Source of the DNA: Enterobacteriaceae bacterium LSJC7
GTDB taxonomy: Bacteria; Pseudomonadota; Gammaproteobacteria; Enterobacterales; Enterobacteriaceae
Reading direction: 5' to 3'
NCBI GenBank assembly: GCA_000302695.1
Contig: AMFN01000002.1
Span: forward strand, 745,948 to 809,947
DNA: 64,000 nt
Below are positions 8,968 through 17,404 of the stretch, piece by piece. Each line of letters starts with the position of its first letter. Position 1 is the first letter of the stretch. The notes beneath the pieces were generated by a model. It saw only the letters and a program-made list of their open reading frames with translations. It was not told the origin of the DNA and did not search any database. The position numbers and the translations under genes were made by a program.

Positions 8968-10536
8968 ATGAAAATACTTCGGGCTTTTGTTTTTCTCATC
9001 GTAAGCAGTTTGCCGCTGGGGGCGTTGGCAGGCCCGGCGGCTGACTATGGCAACAGCAGCCGCAGCCAGCAGGCGCAGTTGCTCCAGCAGTGGGCGGCAC
9101 AACCCGATGCTGCACGCCTGCCGCTGTTAGAGGCGCTGAGTGCACAAACGGTAGAGGTTGACAGCCAGGGCCAGCTTTTTAGCGCGCGCGGCAACACGCT
9201 GGTGGCGCTGGAGGGTAACGTGCAGCCTGTGGGCGTGACCAAAAAAGTGTTTATGAATAACCGCCTGCGTGGACTGGTGGCCAGTGCGCTGGCAGCACAT
9301 CAGCTCTTAAGCCCCAGTGCGCGCGTGCGCGCCGGGGCTGCACAGGTACTGCAAAACAGCGCTCAGGCGCAGCAGTTGGCGTTTCTCAGCCAGCGGCTGG
9401 CGGCAGAAAACGATAGCGGCGTGCGCACGGCATTGGCTATTGCCGTTGCAAATCTCCAGCTTGCTGACCCGCGCGCCGAGGTGCGCTTGCAGGCGGTGCA
9501 ACTGTTGGGGGAAACGAGTGAACCGCAGGCGCAGGCAAGCCTTGAACGCCTGACACAGCAGCAAAACGAAGCGGATTCTGCCGTGCGCGCGGCGGCCAGC
9601 CAGGGGCTTAAGCAGGTGCAGCAGCGCCTGAAGTGGGGCGAGTGGCTGGGACAGGCGTTCAGCGGACTCTCGCTGGGTTCAATACTGCTACTGGCCGCGC
9701 TGGGACTGGCGATTACTTATGGATTGCTCGGTGTCATTAACATGGCGCACGGGGAAATGCTGATGCTCGGTGCCTACGCCACCTGGCTGGTGCAAAGTCT
9801 GTTTCAGCGCCTGGCGCCGGACTGGCTCACGCTGTACCCGCTGGTGGCGCTGCCGGTGGCGTTTTTAATCACCGCAGCGGTTGGCATGGTGCTGGAGCGC
9901 ACCATTATTCGCCACCTTTACGGCAGGCCGCTGGAAACCCTGCTGGCGACCTGGGGCATCAGCCTGATGCTGATTCAACTGGTGCGCGTGCTGTTTGGCA
10001 CGCAGAACCTGGAAGTGGCTAACCCGGCCTGGCTCTCCGGCGGCTGGGCGGTGCTGCCAAACCTGGTGCTGCCGTACAACCGCATTGCCGTGATTGCGTT
10101 TGTGGCAGGCGTGCTGGCGCTGACCTGGCTTTTGCTCAACAAGACCCGACTGGGGATGAACGTGCGTGCGGTGACGCAAAACCGCCGTATGGCAGACTGC
10201 TGCGGCGTGCCGACCGGGCGCGTTGACATGCTGGCCTTTGGTTTAGGCTCCGGCATTGCCGGGTTGGGCGGTGTGGCGCTCTCGCAGCTTGGCAACGTTG
10301 GCCCGGAACTGGGGCAGGGTTACATCATCGACTCGTTCCTGGTGGTGGTGACCGGCGGCGTCGGGCAGCTGGCTGGCACGGTGGTGGCCGCTCTGGGACT
10401 GGGCATGCTCAATAAGCTACTGGAGCCGCAGGTGGGAGCGGTGCTGGGCAAGATAGCGATTCTGGTTCTTATCGTGCTGTTTATTCAGAAACGGCCACAG
10501 GGGCTGTTTGCATTCAAAGGGCGGGTGATTGACTGA
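8968..10536 (+). CDS. urtB: urea ABC transporter, permease UrtB
   Basis: Inner-membrane permease. The first ~215 residues carry a signal-like segment and an alanine/glutamine-rich helical extension (HEAT-like, with repeated EVRLQAVQLLGE-type units), a known feature of UrtB that other LivH-type permeases lack. The rest is a LivH-like multi-span permease (GLLGVINMAHGEMLMLGAYATW). Its 522 aa fit the family. The stop overlaps the urtC start (TGATG). Confidence 0.92.
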   Translation: MKILRAFVFLIVSSLPLGALAGPAADYGNSSRSQQAQLLQQWAAQPDAARLPLLEALSAQTVEVDSQGQLFSARGNTLVALEGNVQPVGVTKKVFMNNRLRGLVASALAAHQLLSPSARVRAGAAQVLQNSAQAQQLAFLSQRLAAENDSGVRTALAIAVANLQLADPRAEVRLQAVQLLGETSEPQAQASLERLTQQQNEADSAVRAAASQGLKQVQQRLKWGEWLGQAFSGLSLGSILLLAALGLAITYGLLGVINMAHGEMLMLGAYATWLVQSLFQRLAPDWLTLYPLVALPVAFLITAAVGMVLERTIIRHLYGRPLETLLATWGISLMLIQLVRVLFGTQNLEVANPAWLSGGWAVLPNLVLPYNRIAVIAFVAGVLALTWLLLNKTRLGMNVRAVTQNRRMADCCGVPTGRVDMLAFGLGSGIAGLGGVALSQLGNVGPELGQGYIIDSFLVVVTGGVGQLAGTVVAALGLGMLNKLLEPQVGAVLGKIAILVLIVLFIQKRPQGLFAFKGRVID

Positions 10537-11612
10537 TGAGCCAACCTGTTATGTTGACGATGGTGCGTCGTGCGCCGAGGCTTGCCTGTACGCTGGCAAC
10601 GCTTGTGCTACTGGCCTTGCTGCTGATGCCGTTTCTGGCGCTGCTACCGGCCGATAATCCGCTGTCTCTTTCCACTTATACGCTGACGCTGGTGGGCAAA
10701 ATTCTCTGCTACGCGATTATGGCGGTGGCGCTGGACCTGGTGTGGGGTTACGCCGGGCTGCTGTCGCTGGGCCACGGCCTGTTCTTTGCGCTCGGTGGCT
10801 ACGCGATGGGAATGTACCTGATGCGCCAGGCGGCGGGAGACGGGCTGCCCGCGTTTATGTCGTTTCTGTCCTGGACCGAGCTGCCGTGGTTCTGGGCCGG
10901 AACCCAGTATTTTGCCTGGGCGCTGTGCCTGATTATTCTGGTGCCGGGTCTGCTGGCGCTGGTGTTTGGCTACTTCGCCTTTCGCTCGCGTATTAAGGAC
11001 GTGTATTTCTCCATCATGACCCAGGCGCTGACCTACGCCTCCATGCTGCTGTTCTTTCGCAATGAAACCGGTTTTGGTGGCAACAACGGTTTTACCGGCT
11101 TTACCACGCTGCTGGGCTTCCCGGTGTCGGCCACCGCTACGCGCATTGGGCTGTTTGTGGCAACCGTGCTGCTGCTGGCGGCGGCACTGGCAACCGGCGT
11201 GCTGCTCACGCGCAGCAAGTTTGGCCGCGTGTTAACGGCGGTACGCGACGCCGAGAACCGGCTGATGTTCTGCGGCTATGACCCAAAAGGCTTCAAGCTG
11301 TTTGTCTGGACGCTGTCTGCGGTACTGTGCGGGCTGGCGGGGGCGCTGTATGTGCCGCAGGTGGGGATTATCAACCCAGGGGAAATGTCGCCGACTAACT
11401 CTATCGAAGCCGCTATCTGGGTGGCGCTGGGTGGGCGCGGCTCGCTGATTGGTCCGGTGCTCGGGAGCGGAATTGTCAACGGTGCTAAAAGCTGGTTTAC
11501 CGTGGCGTTCCCGGATTACTGGCTGTTTTTCCTTGGGCTGATGTTTATCCTGGTCACCCTGTTTCTGCCGCGTGGCGTGATTGGCCTGCTGAAACGGAGG
11601 AAGCATGACTGA
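10536..11612 (+). CDS. urtC: urea ABC transporter, permease UrtC
   Basis: Second inner-membrane permease, LivM-like, 358 aa, with multiple hydrophobic spans and the characteristic DLVWGYAGLLSLGHGLFFALGGY segment near residue 70. It pairs with UrtB to form the channel. It overlaps urtB by one base and urtD by 8 bases, so translation of the set is coupled. Confidence 0.92.
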   Translation: MSQPVMLTMVRRAPRLACTLATLVLLALLLMPFLALLPADNPLSLSTYTLTLVGKILCYAIMAVALDLVWGYAGLLSLGHGLFFALGGYAMGMYLMRQAAGDGLPAFMSFLSWTELPWFWAGTQYFAWALCLIILVPGLLALVFGYFAFRSRIKDVYFSIMTQALTYASMLLFFRNETGFGGNNGFTGFTTLLGFPVSATATRIGLFVATVLLLAAALATGVLLTRSKFGRVLTAVRDAENRLMFCGYDPKGFKLFVWTLSAVLCGLAGALYVPQVGIINPGEMSPTNSIEAAIWVALGGRGSLIGPVLGSGIVNGAKSWFTVAFPDYWLFFLGLMFILVTLFLPRGVIGLLKRRKHD

Positions 11613-12396
11613 TTCACTGTTTACCCAGCCGCAGTTCTTCGACCAGTATCGGCAGACTACCGACCCGGTATTGCTGCTTGAGCATATCAACGTCACGTTT
11701 GACGGCTTTCGGGCGCTCACCGACCTGTCGCTGTCGATTGGCGTGGGTGAACTGCGCTGCATCATCGGGCCGAATGGGGCCGGAAAAACCACACTAATGG
11801 ATGTGATAACCGGCAAAACGCGCCCGGACAGCGGTAAAGCGTTTTACGACCAGGATATTAACCTGGTTGGCATGACGCCGGTTGATATTGCGCGGGCGGG
11901 CATTGGTCGCAAGTTCCAGAAACCCACGGTGTTTGAAGCCCTGAGCGTGACAGAAAACCTTGAAATCGCCCAGAAGATGGATAAATCGGTCTGGACCTGC
12001 CTGCGGGCCAGCCTGAACAGCGAGCAGCGCGATCGCATTGATGAGGTACTGCAATTGCTCAGGCTAACAGAACATCGCCAGCGCCTGGCGGGGCTACTCT
12101 CCCACGGTCAGAAACAGTTTCTGGAAATCGGCATGTTGTTGGTGCAGGAGCCGCATTTACTGCTGCTCGATGAACCCGCCGCGGGCCTTACCGATGCGGA
12201 AACGGACTACATTGCTGAGTTGTTTAAAACGCTGGCGGGCAAGCACTCGCTGATGGTGGTTGAGCATGATATGGGCTTTGTTGAAACCATCGCCGACCAC
12301 GTCACGGTACTGCACCAGGGCCAGGTGCTGGCAGAAGGCTCGCTGCGCGACGTGCAGGCGAACGAGCAGGTCATTGATGTCTATCTGGGGCGCTAA
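11605..12396 (+). CDS. urtD: urea ABC transporter, ATP-binding protein UrtD
   Basis: Cytoplasmic ATPase subunit of LivG type, 263 aa. Walker A is GPNGAGKTT, the signature motif is the slightly unusual LSHGQKQ seen in UrtD proteins, and Walker B is LLLLDEP followed by AAGLTDAET. It forms the heterodimeric motor with UrtE. Its start lies inside the end of urtC. Confidence 0.92.
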   Translation: MTDSLFTQPQFFDQYRQTTDPVLLLEHINVTFDGFRALTDLSLSIGVGELRCIIGPNGAGKTTLMDVITGKTRPDSGKAFYDQDINLVGMTPVDIARAGIGRKFQKPTVFEALSVTENLEIAQKMDKSVWTCLRASLNSEQRDRIDEVLQLLRLTEHRQRLAGLLSHGQKQFLEIGMLLVQEPHLLLLDEPAAGLTDAETDYIAELFKTLAGKHSLMVVEHDMGFVETIADHVTVLHQGQVLAEGSLRDVQANEQVIDVYLGR

Positions 12397-12398
12397 AC

Positions 12399-13097
12399 AT
12401 GTTGCAGGTTAATGAACTCAATCAGTATTACGGTGGCAGCCATATTCTGCGCGGCCTGTCGTTTGACACTACGCCGGGCGAAATCACTTGTCTGCTGGGG
12501 CGCAACGGCGTGGGTAAAACCACGCTGCTGAAATGCCTGATGGGTATTCTGCCGGTGAAATCCGGCACGCTGCACTGGCAGGGCAAATTGATTAATCACG
12601 CTAAGCCACACCAGCGGGTGCAGCAGGGGATTGCCTATGTGCCGCAGGGACGCGAGATTTTTCCGCGCCTGACGGTGGAGGAAAACCTGCTGATGGGGCT
12701 GTCGCGCTTTCATGGGCGAGCGGCTAAAAGCGTGCCGGAGGAGATTTACGCGCTGTTCCCGGTATTGCGTGAAATGAAGCAGCGTCGGGGCGGGGACTTA
12801 TCCGGTGGGCAACAGCAGCAGCTTGCCATTGGCCGTGCGCTGGCCTGCCGCCCGCAGCTGTTGATTCTTGATGAACCGACCGAGGGGATTCAGCCGTCGG
12901 TGATTAAAGAGATTGGTGCGGTTATCCGCGCACTGGCCGCACGCGGCGACATGGCGATTTTGCTGGTAGAACAGTTTTACGACTTTGCCGCTGAACTGGC
13001 AGACAACTATCTGGTGATGTCGCGCGGGGTGATTGTGCAACGCGGGCGCGGGCAGGATATGGAAAAAGACGGGGTCAGGGCGTTGGTCAGCGTATAG
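12399..13097 (+). CDS. urtE: urea ABC transporter, ATP-binding protein UrtE
   Basis: Second ATPase, LivF type, 232 aa, with Walker A GRNGVGKTT, signature LSGGQQQQ and Walker B LLILDEP. It is separated from urtD by two bases. It is the last gene of the urea operon; no urease genes follow, in agreement with the ATP-dependent urea carboxylase route. Confidence 0.92.
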   Translation: MLQVNELNQYYGGSHILRGLSFDTTPGEITCLLGRNGVGKTTLLKCLMGILPVKSGTLHWQGKLINHAKPHQRVQQGIAYVPQGREIFPRLTVEENLLMGLSRFHGRAAKSVPEEIYALFPVLREMKQRRGGDLSGGQQQQLAIGRALACRPQLLILDEPTEGIQPSVIKEIGAVIRALAARGDMAILLVEQFYDFAAELADNYLVMSRGVIVQRGRGQDMEKDGVRALVSV

Positions 13098-13401
13098 CGC
13101 TGATGAGGGAACGGAGGGCAAGGGCGGGTAAAAAAACGGCCAGGCACTTAAAAACGACAATGTGTACAGGTTTTTTACGTTGATATTATGACGAGCCAGC
13201 TATTGCTGGCATCGCTCTATAAATCGAAACAGCCTTGTACTTGATATGGGACTATTCGCGTATCACTACGCTCAAGCAAATATATCAAGGGGATAAATAA
13301 ATACACCACAGGTGCTAATAGTTATATCGGTTTCGTATCAAGGCAAATTATATTTAAAGATAAAACTGCTCATTCTTTAAATGACACTTGTACTGATAAT
13401 T
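13098..13401. other. intergenic junction between urea operon and antibiotic island
   Basis: No gene seen. Composition shifts from GC-rich to AT-rich at about 13150, marking the probable island edge. A perfect hairpin GCCAGC-TATT-GCTGGC lies at 13195-13210 but has no T run on either strand. No clear direct repeat, integrase remnant or tRNA was seen. Confidence 0.5.
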
Positions 13402-13983
13402 TTAACCAGCCTGGCCTGTCATTAATACCTGCCTCTTTAAGCGCTCCTGCAATATTTTCACTATGGTTTCATTGTCTGGTAATGAAGGGTGCCCGACTAT
13501 CTTTTGTAATGCAGCATCATAATTTTCATGCCATACCGGCTCAATTACTTCATAACCGTCAGCGCGGATCTGCTCAACATTACGCACCACAGCCGGTTTT
13601 TTCCACATAACAGCCCCCATAACCGGAAAGAATATTACCGGGAAGTTTGCAGCCAGGATTACCGTCGTCAGCCGGTTTGGCGCGCTTCCCTGGGCCACTG
13701 CGGCAAGGGTGTTAGCGGTGGCGGGCATAACAGCCAGTACATCGTGGTCGTCAACGATTTTAGAGGGTTTATCTGTCGGCCAGTCAACGGGACGATCGCC
13801 TGCTATAACACGGTCTGCAAACAGCCTTAGGGTTTCTGGCGCAATAAAAGAGGTTGCCTGCGGTGTCATTATTACCGTTAACTGGCAGTCGATACGGCTT
13901 TTAATCGTCTTAAGACAGGAAGGTAATAGGGTGATGTCAACTGAGCCTGTTACACCAATTAGAATACGTTTTTTATCAGTCAT
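13402..13983 (-). CDS. HFCD flavoprotein, PPC-decarboxylase-like (HlmF-type)
   Basis: 193 residues of the homo-oligomeric flavin-containing Cys decarboxylase family (Dfp/EpiD/MrsD fold): ILIGVTGSVD at the N terminus for FMN binding and the VLAVMPATANTLAAVAQGSAPNRL segment with the PxxANT motif. In dithiolopyrrolone clusters this enzyme is proposed to oxidatively decarboxylate the C-terminal cysteine of the Cys-Cys intermediate to an enethiol. It is the last gene of the minus-strand biosynthetic run, 82 bp after the globin gene with a strong hairpin between. GGAGA lies just upstream of ATG 13983. A stand-alone coenzyme A gene is unlikely, since the CoaC part is present without CoaB. Confidence 0.8.
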   Translation of the reverse strand: MTDKKRILIGVTGSVDITLLPSCLKTIKSRIDCQLTVIMTPQATSFIAPETLRLFADRVIAGDRPVDWPTDKPSKIVDDHDVLAVMPATANTLAAVAQGSAPNRLTTVILAANFPVIFFPVMGAVMWKKPAVVRNVEQIRADGYEVIEPVWHENYDAALQKIVGHPSLPDNETIVKILQERLKRQVLMTGQAG

Positions 13984-14021
13984 CGGGTTCTCCAGATAAT
14001 GTCAGCAAGTACACACAGTGA

Positions 14022-14049
14022 TGCAGAAAGCCCGGATGAGCTTTCTGCA
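14022..14049 (-). promoter_or_regulatory. 10-bp intercistronic hairpin between globin and flavoprotein genes
   Basis: TGCAGAAAGC pairs perfectly with GCTTTCTGCA around an 8-base loop. In the direction of transcription no T run follows, so it is not a standard terminator. An mRNA processing or stability element, or a weak attenuator lowering flavoprotein expression, are possibilities. Confidence 0.5.
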
Positions 14050-14065
14050 GAAGCGGTGTGACAAT

Positions 14066-14566
14066 TTAAAGGGTGCCGGGAGGTGCTTCACCCCATCCCC
14101 ATTTCTTGACTGTTTCACGTTTGGGACGCGGGGCCTTTGGCTGAGAGTTTGCCTGGGCACGTCGCGATCCAAATTCAATATAACCGACAAATGCTGAACG
14201 AAACTCTGGGTCTGAGGGCAGATTAACCTCATCAGCGCTTTCCATCATCAGGCTTACCCAACGTTGACGTTGCTCCGGTTGAATGCATCTTCCCCGATGC
14301 TTAGACACCATGGCCTTAAACCCGCCGTGTTCGGCGGTATAACGCGCCTCTCCTCCCAGCACTTCTTCAAGCCAGGTAGCAACGTGCTCAGGATGATCGG
14401 CTCTCATATCTGCAAACATTGGCGCCAGCAAAGCATCTTTTTCAACTTTGGCGTAAAAAGTCTGCATCAGTTTTAAGAGCACCTCTCTGCCGCCCATCCA
14501 TTCAAACAATGATGGCGTTTCAGCGGTGACCTTTACCTCTTCGGGGATAACTTTTGCTTCGGACAT
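14066..14566 (-). CDS. truncated haemoglobin-like globin (HlmG-type)
   Basis: 166 residues. The core (residues ~18-140) matches group II truncated globins: TPSLFEWMGGREVLLKLMQ, then LLAPMFADM, and a probable proximal histidine in the HGGFKAMVSKHRG region. A proline-rich, charged C-terminal tail follows. A globin of unproven function is a regular member of holomycin-type clusters (HlmG); a role in oxygen handling or in one of the oxidations is possible. AAGGAG sits 5 bases before ATG 14566. Globins alone occur widely, so the assignment to the pathway rests on context. Confidence 0.8.
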   Translation of the reverse strand: MSEAKVIPEEVKVTAETPSLFEWMGGREVLLKLMQTFYAKVEKDALLAPMFADMRADHPEHVATWLEEVLGGEARYTAEHGGFKAMVSKHRGRCIQPEQRQRWVSLMMESADEVNLPSDPEFRSAFVGYIEFGSRRAQANSQPKAPRPKRETVKKWGWGEAPPGTL

Positions 14567-14612
14567 AGTAACTCCTTAGAAATAGGGGGCTAGTTCAGTA
14601 ATTGCCGTGGAA

Positions 14613-15470
14613 TTAACCTAATTCCAGTGAGGCCAGAGCTTTAATCTGACGGAAGTCAGAACGCGGTGGGTCACCCCGATACATGCGCAGGGTGTGAAAA
14701 AGTACCTTTAGTCCTCGTTGCTGGCAGATTTGGACCATGTCTTCTGCGTAATCAGGTACATCAAGCGTCACGCATTCCTGATGGGGTATCACGCAGAGTG
14801 CAGTGTTCAGTAAACTTGTCATTACTGCATGATTTGCGGCGTGCAGCGGGCCAATACGGTAACCATCATCGGACTGACGGATACCGATCATTCCGGTAAT
14901 TTGCTGTTCGTCATGTGAATAGAATCCCCAGCGCCCAGGCCCGCTAAACCAGTCAGATAGAAGTTGTGCGCGGGAATATCCGATAATTGAACGATCCCAT
15001 TCAATTAACCGGGGTAGCACCGTGGCGGTCACGGGCATATTGAGTGTTTCAGATTCGGATAACCGTACTGGCTGGCCTGAGATGCGCAGGGTGCGATGGT
15101 GGGTGACAAAGCCTGAACGCTGATAATTCTCCATCTGTGCAGGCATGCCATCAAGACCGATACAACGTTCGCCAGCGTGCTTTATCGCGGTATTCCATAG
15201 TTGCAGCCCCAGCCCTTTTCCACGCCACGTTGGATCAACCAAATAATGCCCCAGGTGGGCATACCGCGAGTCAAAATTAGCAATAGAGATTGCAGCGACG
15301 CTTTGTTGTCCAATGTTACCCAGAAAAAAGCCCTGCGGATCTACAGCGAAAAAATGGCGGGCATCATCCTTTCCTATATCCCAATGTTCGTCTTGTGCCC
15401 ACCTCTGAGCGCTTAGCCAACTGCGTGGAGTCGCGCGATTTACTACCAGCTGCTGTGTTAAAGTGGCCAT
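14613..15470 (-). CDS. GNAT-family N-acyltransferase (HlmA-type, holothin acylation)
   Basis: 285 residues. The N-terminal half is a GNAT domain: YLVDPTWRGKGLGLQLWNTAIKH contains the acyl-CoA-binding R/Q-x-x-G-x-G/A loop. The C-terminal half resembles a second, degenerate GNAT repeat. In dithiolopyrrolone clusters the homologous enzyme transfers an acyl group from acyl-CoA to the amine of holothin, giving the N-acyl side chain and lowering toxicity. Two in-frame ATGs exist (15479 and 15470); the second is preferred because AAAGGA stands at proper distance before it. Acyl-chain preference cannot be read from the sequence. Confidence 0.75.
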   Translation of the reverse strand: MATLTQQLVVNRATPRSWLSAQRWAQDEHWDIGKDDARHFFAVDPQGFFLGNIGQQSVAAISIANFDSRYAHLGHYLVDPTWRGKGLGLQLWNTAIKHAGERCIGLDGMPAQMENYQRSGFVTHHRTLRISGQPVRLSESETLNMPVTATVLPRLIEWDRSIIGYSRAQLLSDWFSGPGRWGFYSHDEQQITGMIGIRQSDDGYRIGPLHAANHAVMTSLLNTALCVIPHQECVTLDVPDYAEDMVQICQQRGLKVLFHTLRMYRGDPPRSDFRQIKALASLELG

Positions 15471-15502
15471 ACGCTTCATCCTTTAAAAGAAAATAACGGG
15501 AC

Positions 15503-16633
15503 TTACAACCCCATGGATTTGCTGATAAATTCTTTCATTACTTCGCTGGTGCCTCCGTAAATAGTCTGTGCGCGACTATTGGCCCAACAACGCCCGATGA
15601 GTGAGTCACTTAAATATCCCGCTCCGCCATGCAATTGCAGGCAGCGATCGGCCACTTTTATCTGTAACTCGGTGCTCCATAATTTGATCCGTGCGGCGTC
15701 AACCACACTCAGCGTTTTTTCATTGAATTTATTGATGGTATCGTTTAGATACAGACGGGCAATTTTGACCTCTGTATCGAGTTCTGCCAGGACAAAGCGA
15801 TTATGTTGAAATGAGCCGATGGTTTGGCCGAAAGCCTTGCGTTTTTTCACCCATTCGAGTGTTGTTGCCAGCATTAGCTCAGCTGTCGCAACCGCAACGC
15901 CCGAAATGCTCAGGCGCTCACGCGGCATCCCCCCCATGAAATAGAGGTTGCCCAGACCTTCATGACCAATAAGGTTTTTACAGGGCACCAGGCAATCATC
16001 AAAGAACAGACTGGCGGTATCACTGGCACGCCAGCCAATTTTCTCCAGCGCTTCACCGCGTGTGAACCCGGGCAAACCACGTTCTATGATTAGCAGACTC
16101 ATTCCCTGGCCGCGCTGTACTTCAGGTGTTTTCACTGCGGTCAAAATGAGGTCGGCATTAATGCCATTAGTGATAAAACGTTTATTGCCGTTTACCCGAT
16201 AATATTCGCCTTCTTTGACCGCAGTGGTCTCCAGTTCAGCTGAGTTAGATCCTCCGTTAGCCTCAGTGACAGCAATCGCTGCGATCAGCTCTCCACGGCA
16301 TAATCCTGGCAACCAGCGTTGCTTTTGTTCTTCCGTGCCGTGGGTTGAGATATAGCTGGCGATAACATCGTTGTGGGAGATAACAACGGGTGCTGTCATC
16401 TGGGCCTTGATTAACTCCTCCGTTAAAACATTGGCATAGTGATAATCTGGTTTCGCACCTCCGCCATAAGCCGCTTCCACTCCAATTCCCAGTAGCCCGG
16501 CTTCTCCGGCATGACGCCAAAATTCACGGGATACCAGCCCTGCGGCTTCCCACTGTGCGATATAGGGGGTAGCCTCTCGCGCCAGAAAATCACGGCACTG
16601 TTGTCGAAATTGCTCTAATTGATTCGTTTGCAT
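15503..16633 (-). CDS. acyl-CoA dehydrogenase-like flavoenzyme (HlmB-type)
   Basis: 376 residues, full-length acyl-CoA dehydrogenase fold with N-terminal helical domain, middle beta domain (AVTEANGGSNSAELETTA) and C-terminal helical domain with the QLHGGAGYLSDS motif of FAD binding. In dithiolopyrrolone pathways an ACAD homologue is proposed to oxidise a carrier-bound Cys-derived intermediate (C-C or C-S oxidation) on the way to the bicyclic core. It lies 21 bp after the thioesterase gene. No beta-oxidation partner genes are nearby, which argues against ordinary fatty-acid metabolism. Confidence 0.82.
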   Translation of the reverse strand: MQTNQLEQFRQQCRDFLAREATPYIAQWEAAGLVSREFWRHAGEAGLLGIGVEAAYGGGAKPDYHYANVLTEELIKAQMTAPVVISHNDVIASYISTHGTEEQKQRWLPGLCRGELIAAIAVTEANGGSNSAELETTAVKEGEYYRVNGNKRFITNGINADLILTAVKTPEVQRGQGMSLLIIERGLPGFTRGEALEKIGWRASDTASLFFDDCLVPCKNLIGHEGLGNLYFMGGMPRERLSISGVAVATAELMLATTLEWVKKRKAFGQTIGSFQHNRFVLAELDTEVKIARLYLNDTINKFNEKTLSVVDAARIKLWSTELQIKVADRCLQLHGGAGYLSDSLIGRCWANSRAQTIYGGTSEVMKEFISKSMGL

Positions 16634-16654
16634 TCTTTTATTCCTGAAGTTCGT

Positions 16655-17404
16655 TTAAACGGCAGACATTTTTAGGCAGGCTTTTTGGCGTACCAGCACT
16701 GACCGGACCCGTTCAAGATGTTGGTAGACAGCAAAATGATCGCCCTTAATCGTTATCTGCTCGCACTGTGCATGTGTATGATTTCGCCAGGCTTGCAACA
16801 TAAGGGGAGTCACATGAGCGTCATTATCTGCTGCGATGAGAATCAGCGGCTGGGACACCTTCAGATCGCAGCGGGTGAGAAACTGATGGCGCAGAATGTA
16901 ATCAGTACGCATCTGGGTCACCAGGCGACGGGCAAAGGCCGGTTCATTGAGAATGCTTTCCGGGGTGCCATTATCACTGCGTACTTTGGCGAGGATTTTT
17001 TCGTCGGGCCATTGATGGCGAGTGTCTTCAGGCTGTGCTGAAGGGGCTACCGAAGCCGATATCACTGAAAACGCCGGATGCATCTGGTATTTATTCGCCA
17101 GTTTTTCGGTAACAATGATGCTCAGCACGCCGCCAAAACTGTGGCCGAAAGTCGCCCAATCGCTGACACCCTGTGCGCGCTGAAGGATGAAGTCGTTAGC
17201 GATATCCTCTGCCAGCCGCTCAGCCAACATATTTAAATTTTCGATACCATTTTCCCGGCTAAACCTGCCGCGACCGGGGATATTGACTGGCTGGAAGCGT
17301 AGTTCAGGATCATTTTGCAACTGACGCAGCCAGGGAGCGTATATTTCCGATGACGCTCCCGCATGGGGAAACGCGTAGATCACGCGATGAGGTTGCTGGT
17401 TCAT
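16655..17404 (-). CDS. type II thioesterase (HlmC-type)
   Basis: 249-residue alpha/beta hydrolase of the GrsT/RifR type: oxyanion region FPHAGASSEIYAPW, nucleophile serine in FGHSFGG, and the catalytic histidine in KGDHFAVYQH near the C terminus. It would release or edit aminoacyl/peptidyl chains on the NRPS carrier domain; since the NRPS has no C-terminal TE domain, this is probably the product-releasing or proofreading enzyme. Its ATG overlaps the GMC oxidoreductase stop (ATGA). Confidence 0.85.
   Translation of the reverse strand: MNQQPHRVIYAFPHAGASSEIYAPWLRQLQNDPELRFQPVNIPGRGRFSRENGIENLNMLAERLAEDIANDFILQRAQGVSDWATFGHSFGGVLSIIVTEKLANKYQMHPAFSVISASVAPSAQPEDTRHQWPDEKILAKVRSDNGTPESILNEPAFARRLVTQMRTDYILRHQFLTRCDLKVSQPLILIAADNDAHVTPLMLQAWRNHTHAQCEQITIKGDHFAVYQHLERVRSVLVRQKACLKMSAV

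Noticed and set aside
13195-13210. GCCAGC-TATT-GCTGGC hairpin as terminator of urtE
   Set aside because: It lies about 100 bases past the stop and has no T run on either strand; kept only as part of the intergenic description.
15503-16633. Acyl-CoA dehydrogenase as a fatty-acid or amino-acid catabolism gene
   Set aside because: No thiolase, hydratase or ETF genes nearby, and it lies in a tight operon with NRPS tailoring genes.
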